Virus record (IMG/VR): IMGVR_UViG_3300030430_001380
Span: 1,323 to 41,008 of that record
From: a virus
DNA length: 39,686 bases
Reading direction: 5' to 3' (one strand)
Position numbers and translations under genes: made by a program. The stretch's first letter is position 1; each line of letters starts with the position of its first letter. The notes under the pieces were generated by a model. It was not told where the DNA came from. It was given only the letters and a program-made list of their open reading frames with translations, and searched no databases. Below are positions 26,995-34,311 of this stretch, in pieces.

Positions 26995-27446
26995 TACGCT
27001 ATCCGAATAATGGCATTACTTGCATCAGCGGTTGGAAAAACAACTGTAAAATCACCTGCGGTGGATGTTTTATCGCCGCCGAAATCTAACACTACAACTG
27101 ACGGATTCGTTACCGATATAGAGGTGGTGTTAGGTGTCGTGTTATATATCAATGCCCCACGCGCCGTTATTGTTGCGGTGGAGAAAGTTTCGTCTTGGAA
27201 ATCGGTCAATGCCGTAGTTCCAGATGCCGTGGGATCGACATTTGTCAATGCTCCCCCACCTGCGCTATACCCAGTCCCGCTTACCTCATTTGAAGTAGTA
27301 TATGCTGTCGTAGACGCATCAAACGACGCTGAGTTTGTGTAAAGAGCAAGTTTAAAAGTATCGCCGTTGGCGAGATCAAAATCGTGGACACCGTACAATA
27401 GCTCCTTCTTGAACGATGTACACATGAAGTTTCCGCTGAAAGCCAT
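26994..27446 (-). CDS. Conserved marine-phage tail/fibre protein, 150 aa
   Basis: This 150-residue beta-rich protein has conserved segments FMCTSFKKELLYGVHDFD (about 7-24), FKLALYTNSASFDASTTAY (about 31-49), SGTGYSAGGGALT and, at the end, VVLDFGGDKTSTAGDFTVVF with NAIIRIA. It closely resembles proteins often annotated as hypothetical or tail proteins in marine phage contigs. It precedes the repeat fibre in transcription order, sharing one base with it. AGGAG precedes the ATG. Function inferred as structural. Confidence 0.72.
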   Translation of the reverse strand: MAFSGNFMCTSFKKELLYGVHDFDLANGDTFKLALYTNSASFDASTTAYTTSNEVSGTGYSAGGGALTNVDPTASGTTALTDFQDETFSTATITARGALIYNTTPNTTSISVTNPSVVVLDFGGDKTSTAGDFTVVFPTADASNAIIRIA

Positions 27447-27448
27447 GG

Positions 27449-27748
27449 TTACAGTCTCCTAATAAGTTCCGCGAGTTCAAGATTGCCAGAATCTTTAATC
27501 GCATTGTACACGGTGGTTCTATCACTTTTTATCGCTTCGCGCATATAAAATTCTAAAACTTTAACTATGTGCTTACGAAAGGCGTGTGCTTGTGCCTGTA
27601 TTGCAGGGTTTGCAGAATCGCTTATTGATATAATTTTATCAGCGCAACGCTCTGCAACTTCCTCTGGTGTAAACCCACGATTTTGAGTGGTGTGTACCTC
27701 CACTTTAAAATCAGGATTCAAATCTAATTCTAGTGCTGGAAACGTCAT
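27449..27748 (-). CDS. Conserved small phage protein, 99 aa
   Basis: The helical protein has conserved segments RGFTPEEVAERCADKIISIS (24-43) and HIVKVLEFYMREAIKSDRTT (about 60-79), ending ELAELIRRL. I have the impression of a family common in marine phages next to adaptor genes, but know no function for it. It overlaps the adaptor gene by four bases, so coupled translation is likely. A minor connector part or chaperone is possible. Confidence 0.68.
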   Translation of the reverse strand: MTFPALELDLNPDFKVEVHTTQNRGFTPEEVAERCADKIISISDSANPAIQAQAHAFRKHIVKVLEFYMREAIKSDRTTVYNAIKDSGNLELAELIRRL

Positions 27749-28395
27749 TGTTTCGGCCTCACTAGCATACCGGTGCGATAATCATCAGTAACTTCTTTAT
27801 TTTCGCCAAGCATTTTCATGCCTGTCATCGCTTCAGTAAATCGTTTCTCATAACTCGCCATGACGTCTGCTTCGCCCTTCATATATATGTAAGCCTCAAT
27901 CAGACTCCCGTAGAGCATGGCCATCTGAGCGTTTTCGCTCAACCAAGTAGTTCCAGAACCGCTTCCGGCAGTTAAGCTCGTTGGTCTGTAAAAATAATGC
28001 AGTTCGACTGCTCTTGCCGCATCTGGAGTTGGACCAATAATAAAGTTATCTACGTCAAAAACGGCGTAAAACCTTGGATTGCCTGTTGTTGCCGAGTTAG
28101 GGTTGAAGGACTGAACGAAATCAGCGTCTTTGAAATCTAAAAATACTTTGTTGCTGCTGGCATCTGTAAAAGACAGAGAAAACGGCGACAAAAAATCACT
28201 TGGACACGCTAAAAATTGATTACCCTGCGTCATATTGCCGCTGACGTTCTTTTTGAACAGGCTCAGTTGTACATTTTTAAGGATTCTTTCCTCTGCTTGC
28301 CTAATAAAAACAGGAAGATTGGTAACGAATGATGTTTCGTCATTTTCTGCGTAGTCTTGTATAGCAGTTTTTAACTGATCGAAGGTGAAACTCAT
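27745..28395 (-). CDS. Head-tail adaptor-like protein (SU10-adaptor type)
   Basis: The 216-residue protein matches the general pattern of phage adaptor proteins: an N-terminal helical part (FDQLKTAIQDYAENDET, 4-20; IRQAEERILKNVQLSLFKK), a central beta part (FYAVFDVDNFIIGPTPDAA and VELHYFYRPTSL), then a helical part rich in Met and Tyr (AQMAMLYGSLIEAYIYMKGE). This is the layout of SU10-type adaptors, which join portal to tail. It pairs with a second adaptor-like protein at 28751-29419. Four-base overlaps occur at both ends. Confidence 0.75.
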   Translation of the reverse strand: MSFTFDQLKTAIQDYAENDETSFVTNLPVFIRQAEERILKNVQLSLFKKNVSGNMTQGNQFLACPSDFLSPFSLSFTDASSNKVFLDFKDADFVQSFNPNSATTGNPRFYAVFDVDNFIIGPTPDAARAVELHYFYRPTSLTAGSGSGTTWLSENAQMAMLYGSLIEAYIYMKGEADVMASYEKRFTEAMTGMKMLGENKEVTDDYRTGMLVRPKQ

Positions 28396-28751
28396 GACGT
28401 CACCACCGTTACTGCGCCTACACCGCCTTGCAAAGCCGTGGTGATCTCAAGTTCAGAGGGCATTTCTGCCGTGCCACCGGTGCTGTAGTTGCCATTTCCC
28501 AAGTATGTGATACCATTTGTGGTAATCACTAAAAATGCGCTAGTGGGATTGTCTGGTTGGGGTCTCGCGTTCACTAACGCTTGTGGATCAACAACTTTAC
28601 GAAAAGGGCCCAACTGTGGGTGCTTTGGTTCGTACTCATCAGGACCCACAAGCAAACCATTCCACTCTTTTTTCATCAGTTTGTACTGATAACGGAAACC
28701 AGAGCGGTCTGATATAGCATATGAGTTTTTGCCTGTAGCGTACTTAGCCAT
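28392..28751 (-). CDS. Conserved virion protein between adaptor genes, 119 aa
   Basis: The protein has a conserved N-terminal half: YAISDRSGFRYQYKLMKKEW (11-30), then VGPDEYEPKHPQLGPFRKVV (about 35-54). A beta-rich C-terminal part follows (FLVITTNGITYLGNGNY). The pattern is familiar from several phage genomes near connector genes, but I know no function. It overlaps the downstream adaptor by four bases and shares one base with the upstream one, which suggests a joint assembly role. Confidence 0.68.
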   Translation of the reverse strand: MAKYATGKNSYAISDRSGFRYQYKLMKKEWNGLLVGPDEYEPKHPQLGPFRKVVDPQALVNARPQPDNPTSAFLVITTNGITYLGNGNYSTGGTAEMPSELEITTALQGGVGAVTVVTS

Positions 28752-29419
28752 TATCCTGTCCTGTAATACTCAAATTTGGGAACAACGTTGAAAGAAGACC
28801 TGTCACGATCCTCTGTTGCCGCCCTATCAAACTCTTCTTCGTACACAGCCTTCAGCATTTGAACCCTATTGGGGGCTCTTTTCATAGCCAAGTAGTAAGC
28901 CAAACCCGCAGCCAAACAAGGATAAAACCTGAAAGGCAAATCCACCGTATTTGTGTAAATGTCGGCGTCATCCATACGCGTAAGCGCATCATATATAACA
29001 ACATCTGTGCTGTTTTCGGGCACAGGCCATATTTTTAGATTAGGAGTTATCTGCCTATCTAAAAAGAATTGATTAGGGCGGCTTTGGGTGGTTTTTGTAG
29101 GAATTGTTAAATATTCATCCCTACTCAAACGTTCCAACGAAAAATCCGTGCCATCTCTTCGCAATACTACAGAAAGAACATCAATAACGTCAGCATTTAA
29201 AGCGTATTCTGACGTTCCTTGCGTAAGTGCTTGAGTCCTTTGCTTTATTGTCCATTGATTAAGACCACGGTTTGCCCAATCTGCAAAGACGAGATTCAAA
29301 GAACGTTTTGCGGTCTTGAGGTCGTACCCAGTACGAACCTCAAGTCCACATCGCTCGAATGCCTCTTCGACGTAATCAGCTACGTCGAGTTCAAAATCTT
29401 TGCTATTGGATGTCGTCAT
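28751..29419 (-). CDS. Second adaptor/tail tubular A-like protein, 222 aa
   Basis: The protein has an N-terminal helical region (VADYVEEAFERCGLEVRTGY, 13-32; AKRSLNLVFADWANRGLNQW), a beta-rich middle (TSEYALNADVIDVLSVVLRR, LKIWPVPENSTDVVIYDAL) and a C-terminal helical part (FRFYPCLAAGLAYYLAMKRA). This resembles T7 gp11 (tail tubular protein A) and related adaptors of podoviruses. It would sit between portal and nozzle. It shares one base with each neighbouring gene. Confidence 0.76.
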   Translation of the reverse strand: MTTSNSKDFELDVADYVEEAFERCGLEVRTGYDLKTAKRSLNLVFADWANRGLNQWTIKQRTQALTQGTSEYALNADVIDVLSVVLRRDGTDFSLERLSRDEYLTIPTKTTQSRPNQFFLDRQITPNLKIWPVPENSTDVVIYDALTRMDDADIYTNTVDLPFRFYPCLAAGLAYYLAMKRAPNRVQMLKAVYEEEFDRAATEDRDRSSFNVVPKFEYYRTG

Positions 29420-29607
29420 TACGCTTTGACCAATTTATACCCTTTGGCTTTAGCCATTTTTCGCAAGGTGGTCAAATCGGTGCCGCCTTTTTTCATTTTT
29501 TGCGCTGCCATTGGTGACCCACCACCGCGCATTTTTTTCACCGGTGCAGCAGGCGAACCTCCGCCGCGCATTTTTTTCACTTTCATTTTTCTAGGTTTCA
29601 TCGCCAT
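29419..29607 (-). CDS. Tiny Lys/Met/Gly-rich basic protein, 62 aa
   Basis: The protein has a direct repeat KKMRGGGSP at 11-19 and 24-32, then KMKKGG (37-42) and a basic C-terminus (LRKMAKAKGYKLVKA). It has no acidic residue except one Asp, so it is strongly cationic and could bind DNA or the inner capsid. CAGGAG precedes the ATG. It overlaps the next upstream gene by 17 bases and shares one base with the adaptor gene. Function unknown. Confidence 0.65.
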   Translation of the reverse strand: MAMKPRKMKVKKMRGGGSPAAPVKKMRGGGSPMAAQKMKKGGTDLTTLRKMAKAKGYKLVKA

Positions 29608-30175
29608 GTTTCAGTCTCCTGTAAAGTTTTTGACGTTTTTCGTATATATCAGACGCTTGATATTCCTCACCATAGCTATCATAATATCCTTTTTTGTCCA
29701 ACTTGTCCGCCGATTTTTGTAGCTTCGATAAACGCTGCACAAATATCATCGAATAAGCGGTATCAATGTCTCTTTCAAAAACAACTTCCTCAACAAAATC
29801 GCTGGGCTCATCATTTGGATGAAACCCCATAACCCAAATATCTTTATCTATAAACATGCCTTCCGAAATCACATCATTTAGTTGATCTAAATACTCATGG
29901 AAGGCCTCTGAATTTTCGTCAGGATTTAAATCGACAATAATCGTCAAATCAAAAGCGTCGTCAAATTGAGAGATGGAAGAATACAAAACCTGTAAAGAAG
30001 GTTCGTTTTTGAAAAGGATAGAAACTTTATTGTCCATCCAAGCGGATCGCGCATAGGGACACGGCGGTAAATTATTAAAATAAGGACTAGGTTGCTCCAA
30101 GGCTTCGGCAGACCATTGCATGATCTCTTCAACAATCGCCCTTTCAATAGGCTCTGAATAGAAAGCAAGGTTCAT
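29591..30175 (-). CDS. Conserved hypothetical protein with CPYA motif, 194 aa
   Basis: The protein begins with helices (IERAIVEEIMQWSAEALEQP, 10-29), then NLPPCPYARSAW (35-46), a beta-rich part (KVSILFKNEPSLQ; FDLTIIVDLNPDEN) and a charged Tyr-rich C-terminal region (KKGYYDSYGEEYQASDIYEK). The C-P-Y-A turn at 39-42 recalls families such as DUF1415, but I do not assign it. It is acidic, unlike its basic neighbours, and overlaps both of them by 17 and 4 bases. It could be an enzyme or a virion part. Confidence 0.6.
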   Translation of the reverse strand: MNLAFYSEPIERAIVEEIMQWSAEALEQPSPYFNNLPPCPYARSAWMDNKVSILFKNEPSLQVLYSSISQFDDAFDLTIIVDLNPDENSEAFHEYLDQLNDVISEGMFIDKDIWVMGFHPNDEPSDFVEEVVFERDIDTAYSMIFVQRLSKLQKSADKLDKKGYYDSYGEEYQASDIYEKRQKLYRRLKHGDET

Positions 30176-30552
30176 GATTGTGTCACCGATCCTTTTGTTC
30201 TTTTACGTCGGTTACTCATGACTGCCCCGCAACCTCTTGCTATAGCAGTGCCGGGTATTGATTTACCCCGGAAAGGTCTTTTGGATTTCGTTACAACAAC
30301 TCCACCCTTTTCCATTTTTGTTACTTTTGCTGCTTTTGTGTTCGCAACAACTTTTTTTCCTTTAGCGCCTTCACGCTTTTTCTTACGCGCTGTAGCAGCC
30401 CTTTCAGACTTACTAAGGCTTTGTGCTTTAGATCGTGGTAGACATCTATCAGGTCTTTTTTTATTTTTTGAAGTTCCACATTTACCTACAATATTACCGG
30501 AGCTATCAATTCGAACCCAATCTTGATCTAACCAATCTTTCAGCTTGCCCAT
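30172..30552 (-). CDS. Basic DUF6321-like phage protein, 126 aa
   Basis: The N-terminal half (LKDWLDQDWVRIDSSGNIVG, C25-GTSKNKKRPDRC37-LPRSKAQSLS) matches the DUF6321 pattern as I remember it. A Lys/Arg/Ala-rich linker follows, then KMEKGG (79-84) and a conserved C-terminal part (KRPFRGKSIPGTAIARGCG and MSNRRKRTKG). The second half looks like a separate small motif found in other marine phages, so the gene may be a fusion. It is strongly basic. It overlaps the downstream gene by four bases and shares one base with the upstream one. Confidence 0.66.
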   Translation of the reverse strand: MGKLKDWLDQDWVRIDSSGNIVGKCGTSKNKKRPDRCLPRSKAQSLSKSERAATARKKKREGAKGKKVVANTKAAKVTKMEKGGVVVTKSKRPFRGKSIPGTAIARGCGAVMSNRRKRTKGSVTQS

Positions 30553-30794
30553 TACCGGCCCTTCCTTTTGCCACCTTTTGATTTCTTAGCATAGTTAGGG
30601 TCTTTGCAATATTTTGAAGCCGCGAGATTTGCATAAGCGGAAGGGTATGTATCAAAAGTTCTTTTTGCCCACGCTTTTCCTTCAGGACAAATCTTGCTGC
30701 CTTTCGATTTTTTTGAAACTTTGCCCCCTTTGCGCATGTAAGTAACGCTTGGGCATTTTGTTTTTTTCGGTCCGGTCCTTACTACTGAGCCCAT
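30552..30794 (-). CDS. Basic Cys-containing small protein, DUF5872-like
   Basis: Starting at the ATG at 30794 (80 residues), the protein has YMRKGGKVSKKSKGSK near the N-terminus, CPEGKAWAKRTFDTYPSAYA and NLAASKYCKDPNYAKKSK, ending KGGKRKGR. The SAYANLAASKYCKDPNYAKK segment is a pattern I associate with DUF5872-type proteins. The upstream in-frame ATG at 30830 would overlap the coiled-coil gene by 32 bases, and GGGG lies ten bases before 30794. Strongly basic; likely binds nucleic acid or an acidic partner. Function unknown. Confidence 0.62.
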   Translation of the reverse strand: MGSVVRTGPKKTKCPSVTYMRKGGKVSKKSKGSKICPEGKAWAKRTFDTYPSAYANLAASKYCKDPNYAKKSKGGKRKGR

Positions 30795-30798
30795 ACGA

Positions 30799-30981
30799 CT
30801 ACCCCAAAAGCCTTTGCACAAACGGTGCAATTAAAATTAACACGGCAAGCGCCCATAATTTAGCATCCAGAGCTTTCAAAGTGCTTCTATGTTCGTCAAG
30901 CCGCTCCTCAATCCTTGTGTACCTAAGATTGCATTCAGCCTCATGTTTTTCCAAACGGGCTAAAACTTCTTCCACTTTCAT
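30799..30981 (-). CDS. Small XhlA-like coiled-coil membrane protein, 60 aa
   Basis: From the ATG at 30981 the protein has an N-terminal coiled coil (EEVLARLEKHEAECNLRYTR, 4-23; IEERLDEHRSTLKALD) and one C-terminal transmembrane helix (LWALAVLILIAPFVQRLLG, 42-60). This is the layout of XhlA-type haemolysin or holin-accessory proteins. A longer frame to 31116 would overlap the upstream gene by 128 bases, and GAGG lies just before 30981, so I use the shorter form. It lies among small structural genes rather than with holin and endolysin. Confidence 0.68.
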   Translation of the reverse strand: MKVEEVLARLEKHEAECNLRYTRIEERLDEHRSTLKALDAKLWALAVLILIAPFVQRLLG

Positions 30982-30988
30982 CCACGCC

Positions 30989-31273
30989 TCACCACGCCTT
31001 ACAACTCCAGTAACGAGCAGTAAACTTGTCTTTTGCTGTATCACAGTTGTGACGTGCTCTGAAGTTTTTTCGTCTACCGGGCTGGTCTTTTTTGATCGAC
31101 ATCTTTGGGTCTCCAAATCTTACCAGCTTGATCTGATTGCCTTTTTTGGCAAGGACCGCGCTTTTTTTCGATTTGCCGGGCGTTCGTTTGGGTTTGTTGT
31201 AACCTGCAAAAGTTTCGCCTCTGTATTTAATCCTACCGGATGGTAAACGAGTTGCATCTTTTGTTGTCGCCAT
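30989..31273 (-). CDS. Conserved basic phage protein, 94 aa
   Basis: The protein has LPSGRIKYRGETFAGYNKPK (10-29), SKKSAVLAKKGNQIKLVRFG (35-54), PGRRKNFRARHNC (65-77) and the ending ARYWSCKAW. The two C-terminal segments form a pattern common in phage genomes. It is strongly basic with two Cys. A seven-base gap separates it from the next gene. Function unknown; it belongs to a run of small cationic proteins between adaptors and capsid genes. Confidence 0.7.
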   Translation of the reverse strand: MATTKDATRLPSGRIKYRGETFAGYNKPKRTPGKSKKSAVLAKKGNQIKLVRFGDPKMSIKKDQPGRRKNFRARHNCDTAKDKFTARYWSCKAW

Positions 31274-31280
31274 TTTTAAC

Positions 31281-31553
31281 CTAGCTGAAAAACACCGTGA
31301 CTGACGTACATGCCGTAAAAGTCGAGATAAATATGTCGGTAACTCTTATACCTTCATCTGGAATATTTACAGAGTGTGTGTCAGAAGCATCTAAATCCAT
31401 ATCCAATACAGTAGCCCCACCGTTGCCATCAGTAATAGTCAACCGGGGTGATCCTGTATCTGTTTTGATTTGAACCTGACGAATACGTGCTACTCCAACA
31501 CCAGCAGAACCGGTGCCTGTCAACCGTATCGCTCTTACATCAGAACCAGCCAT
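31281..31553 (-). CDS. Small beta-rich virion protein, 90 aa
   Basis: The protein is beta-rich (DVRAIRLTGTGSAGVGVARI, VQIKTDTGSPRLTITDGNGG, GIRVTDIFISTFTACTSVTV) and has no membrane segment. It lies between the basic protein cluster and the head proteins. Composition and position suit a capsid decoration or tail-accessory protein. I recognise no family. Confidence 0.62.
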   Translation of the reverse strand: MAGSDVRAIRLTGTGSAGVGVARIRQVQIKTDTGSPRLTITDGNGGATVLDMDLDASDTHSVNIPDEGIRVTDIFISTFTACTSVTVFFS

Positions 31554-31574
31554 TTCATCAACTCCTTATCAAAA

Positions 31575-32057
31575 TTAAGAAGCGTCTGAAGAACTTGATA
31601 ATCCGAAGAACTTCAAAACAATTGTTGTATCTGCTCCGGGGTCACCAGAAAGAACGAGTTCTACCTCATCCGCGGTTTCAGTCGCAGCAGTGGTCGTTCC
31701 ACCAGACATTCCTAAAACACCGTTACAAGGAAAAAATCCTTTGAAACCCGTGCTGTTTACCGCCGCAGAAATACCATCGACGTAGCCGTCTGTGTCTGCG
31801 TCTGTTCCAATGTCGTTAAGTGTTACTGAATTACTCGCCGCACCAGTTACTGCTATCATTACACCCATAGGTATAAAGTTTGATGGGATACCGATAGCGG
31901 ATTCTTTGCCAGTGGTGGCACCGTCTGCGACTGTGATCGTTGCAGTGTACTGCGAGAGTGTCATTTCGCTTGTTAGCGCACCAGTAGATGAGCTTTTAAC
32001 GATATTTTTAAACCCATTTTCCGAACGGACGGGTCCATTGAAGGTTGTATTAGCCAT
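31575..32057 (-). CDS. Capsid-accessory/decoration-type protein, 160 aa
   Basis: The protein starts MANTTFNGPVRSENGFKNI, an opening I associate with marine phage head or decoration proteins, and is beta-rich with many Thr, Gly and Ala (YTATITVADGATTGKES, ELVLSGDPGADTTIVLKFFG). AGGAGG precedes the ATG. It is the first gene after the terminator that follows the major capsid gene. Possible fibre or decoration role; no active site. Confidence 0.65.
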   Translation of the reverse strand: MANTTFNGPVRSENGFKNIVKSSSTGALTSEMTLSQYTATITVADGATTGKESAIGIPSNFIPMGVMIAVTGAASNSVTLNDIGTDADTDGYVDGISAAVNSTGFKGFFPCNGVLGMSGGTTTAATETADEVELVLSGDPGADTTIVLKFFGLSSSSDAS

Positions 32058-32132
32058 GTTGTCCTCCTGTCGTGGCCAGTGTCAGTCGCCCAATGCAACT
32101 GTCAGGATAACTTCATGGTAGCTTATTTCACC

Positions 32133-32167
32133 AAAAAAAGAAAGGGGCAACTTTCGCTGCCCCTTTC
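32133..32167 (-). terminator. Strong intrinsic terminator after the major capsid gene
   Basis: A perfect 10-bp stem, GAAAGGGGCA (32140-32149) with TGCCCCTTTC (32158-32167) and an 8-base loop, is followed on the minus strand by seven T (32139-32133). It lies 53 bases past the capsid stop codon, within a 162-base gap, and would raise capsid mRNA relative to downstream genes. The gap also holds a weaker AAGGGG/CCCCTT inverted repeat nearer the stop. Confidence 0.9.
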
Positions 32168-32219
32168 AGGTCTAAGGGGAGATGTTAATATGAAATCAAC
32201 AACCCCTTTATAACATAGT

Positions 32220-33128
32220 TTACGCTCCGGGTGTACCGAAAACACAACGCCAGTCGGATACACCAAAACTGTAACGTTCACGAGCTTTAAATCTCATGTT
32301 ACCAGTATCAAAGTCTCCTTCCATTGCCGTTTTGATTGGCGACCGGTTGAAGTATTTGAAACCGTTTGGTGCGTCAGTCTTAATGAAGAAAGCGTCTGTA
32401 TCCGTCAGGAAGTGGTTTACTACCGCTCCTTCTGGAATCATTCCCATATTCTTCATGGCGTTAGCATCGTTGTCCGCAGTGCCCGAACGCAAATTAGAGT
32501 TCATAACCCTTTCTGCGATGAACTGAAGCTCTTTTGGAATAATAAGCTTCATGCCACGTACAGCAATTTTCAGCCCACGTTCATCAGTTAACCCAGCAAT
32601 GTCAATCAACATCTGCTCAAGCGAAGTTTCGTTGAGGTCAGAAGCAACTGAAAGGACGTTGCGTTGGTTGCCTGATAAACTTGGATGCGATGACGAACAA
32701 AGCGCTGCACCATCACCAATTGCAGAAGCACCCGCAGTGAACGCGTTGTTCAAAATAGCGGCAGCTTTAATCTGCTTGGTTTGTGCCATGGAACGAGCCA
32801 AAGCTTTGGTGTAACGCGATGCAAGACGATCATAAAGATTGTCTTCGATAGCTTCCTCAGTAATTGAGAACGCCAACGCAATCGTTTCATGTGTGTAACG
32901 AGCAGTGTATGTCTCTTGTGCATCGTCAAAGCTTATGGCAGTGCCTTCCCCTTTGACTGGTGCTGTTGAGAATCCACCCAGCATCACCTCCTCTTCGAAG
33001 GCCCTATCTGAGGTCTCTTCTTCAAAGATTTCGCTATGCTCGTTCTCGTAACGGTTATATTCCAGCCCAAACAAAGCGTTAAGGCCGGGTTCTAGCTCTT
33101 TAGCTAGTTGACTTCTTGAAATAGCCAT
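32220..33128 (-). CDS. Major capsid protein (HK97-type fold, Mu gpT-like)
   Basis: The 302-residue protein has a typical phage capsid order: helical N-arm (LAKELEPGLNALFGLEYNRY, 8-27), E-loop-like region around 40-85, the segment HETIALAFSITEEAIEDNLY (79-98), a helical spine region (RYTKALARSMAQTKQIKAAA), HPSLSGNQRN, a P-domain-like part (LIIPKELQFIAERVMNS) and a C-terminal beta region (RFKARERYSFGVSDWRCVFG). It resembles the Mu gpT major head subunit group. A strong AAGGAGG precedes the ATG and a strong terminator follows the gene, as expected for the most abundant virion protein. It lies downstream of scaffold and co-chaperonin. Confidence 0.88.
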   Translation of the reverse strand: MAISRSQLAKELEPGLNALFGLEYNRYENEHSEIFEEETSDRAFEEEVMLGGFSTAPVKGEGTAISFDDAQETYTARYTHETIALAFSITEEAIEDNLYDRLASRYTKALARSMAQTKQIKAAAILNNAFTAGASAIGDGAALCSSSHPSLSGNQRNVLSVASDLNETSLEQMLIDIAGLTDERGLKIAVRGMKLIIPKELQFIAERVMNSNLRSGTADNDANAMKNMGMIPEGAVVNHFLTDTDAFFIKTDAPNGFKYFNRSPIKTAMEGDFDTGNMRFKARERYSFGVSDWRCVFGTPGA

Positions 33129-33142
33129 TAGTTAAACCCTCC

Positions 33143-33793
33143 TTAAATGCCCGTTGATGTCGCAGTTGTCTGCGAATCAAAACGGCTGGTTGGTGCGTTA
33201 AAATGAGCGTTCAATCGAACTATCAATGGAATACCAGCAGAAGTAAAATCTTCATTTGCTGCGTCATCCATAATGCCTACGATACGCAATGGTAACGTAG
33301 CTGTGACAGCTATTGTTGAAACGCCCAAGGCGGAATTGGAGCTACCTGTATCGGTAGAACCTGTACGAGCAGACGTGCCCAAAGACGCGTTAGCAAAAAC
33401 AGCGGCTTGAGCGGTTGCTCTGTCAGTCAAAGACGCGTCAGACGCGACCTTGAATAGTTGGTTTGGATTATCTGCAACAAACGCTTTTACAGGATGATTT
33501 GTATCAACGCTTACTGAGTTTGATCCGGGCCAGTAGTTAATAAAGACCGGTTTCTTCGAAACCGAATCTACGTACTCCACCCCCATCAGGACACCCAATG
33601 CTTGCGTAGTACCACCATTGGTAGCACCTGCTTGGTCAATTACACCTGCGCTTGTAGGAACGCAGATCGCAAATTGAAAAATAGCATTGGTGTTATTGCT
33701 TGCGATTTCATACTGAGTCACCCCAGTAGAATTGGTCGCAGAGCCATTAAGCCCGATAGGACGAAGACCGAAGGCAGTATTTTGATTTGCCAT
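33143..33793 (-). CDS. Head decoration-type protein, 216 aa
   Basis: The protein begins MANQNTAFGLRPIG, a common start among phage head-stabilising proteins next to the major capsid gene, and continues as a beta-rich chain (NAIFQFAICVPTSAGVIDQA, ALGVLMGVEYVDSVSKKPVF, INYWPGS) with a Thr/Ser/Gly-rich loop (137-155). The C-terminal part LPLRIVGIMDDAANEDFT and VRLNAHFN suggests a second beta domain. AGGAG precedes the ATG. It lies directly upstream of the capsid gene in transcription order. Decoration or cement role is inferred. Confidence 0.7.
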   Translation of the reverse strand: MANQNTAFGLRPIGLNGSATNSTGVTQYEIASNNTNAIFQFAICVPTSAGVIDQAGATNGGTTQALGVLMGVEYVDSVSKKPVFINYWPGSNSVSVDTNHPVKAFVADNPNQLFKVASDASLTDRATAQAAVFANASLGTSARTGSTDTGSSNSALGVSTIAVTATLPLRIVGIMDDAANEDFTSAGIPLIVRLNAHFNAPTSRFDSQTTATSTGI

Positions 33794-33821
33794 AATTAGT
33801 TTCTCCTATTTAGGGCAGCCC

Positions 33822-34307
33822 TTATTTTTTCGGGCCACCGAAGGTTACACGAGATTGACGATCAGCATTGCTGATCCTCATTGTTGAGTGTGCATTCTCG
33901 CGCATCATATCGTGATCGACCGCATCCTCTTGATCCTGACTACGTTGTCTAAAGTATTCAGTTCTTTCGTCTACAGTCTCTTGCGGTATTCTGGCAAGAA
34001 GCAATCCGCCGACTCCAAATACACCTTCATATTTACCTGATTCAACTACTGGCGATTCCCAGTCGGGGTATTCGTCCTTACGAACTAATTCCCAACCTTC
34101 ACGCAATTTGGCACTGACGTTTTTTGTATCATCGAATCCTCGCGTTTCCGCACGTATCCAACGATGTTTAAAGCCGTCAGGGGCAGGTGGTGCATCTAAC
34201 ATTGACGGGGGAGCCCATGGCTTACGAATAGCCTGTTTTTCCCTAGTTTCGTTTGCGCGAGAAGTACGTTTAATGGCTGAATTTGTTTCTTTAACTTGTT
34301 CTGTCAT
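33822..34307 (-). CDS. Head-assembly-associated protein, 161 aa
   Basis: The charged N-terminus (AIKRTSRANETREKQAIRKP) is followed by HRWIRAETRGFDDTKNVSAK (48-67), LREGWELVRKDEYPDWESPV, GVGGLLLARIPQETVDERTE, and a polar C-terminal helix. This pattern recurs in marine phages between scaffold and capsid genes. It may be a capsid-associated or scaffold-like factor. The gene is four bases from the scaffold stop. I do not recognise an activity. Confidence 0.66.
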   Translation of the reverse strand: MTEQVKETNSAIKRTSRANETREKQAIRKPWAPPSMLDAPPAPDGFKHRWIRAETRGFDDTKNVSAKLREGWELVRKDEYPDWESPVVESGKYEGVFGVGGLLLARIPQETVDERTEYFRQRSQDQEDAVDHDMMRENAHSTMRISNADRQSRVTFGGPKK

Positions 34308-34311
34308 TTCT

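Noticed and set aside
26348-27010. 220-codon plus-strand frame with Thr/Val/Pro repeats
   Set aside because: It is the antisense reading of the tandem 66-bp repeats, which keep every frame open by their periodic composition.
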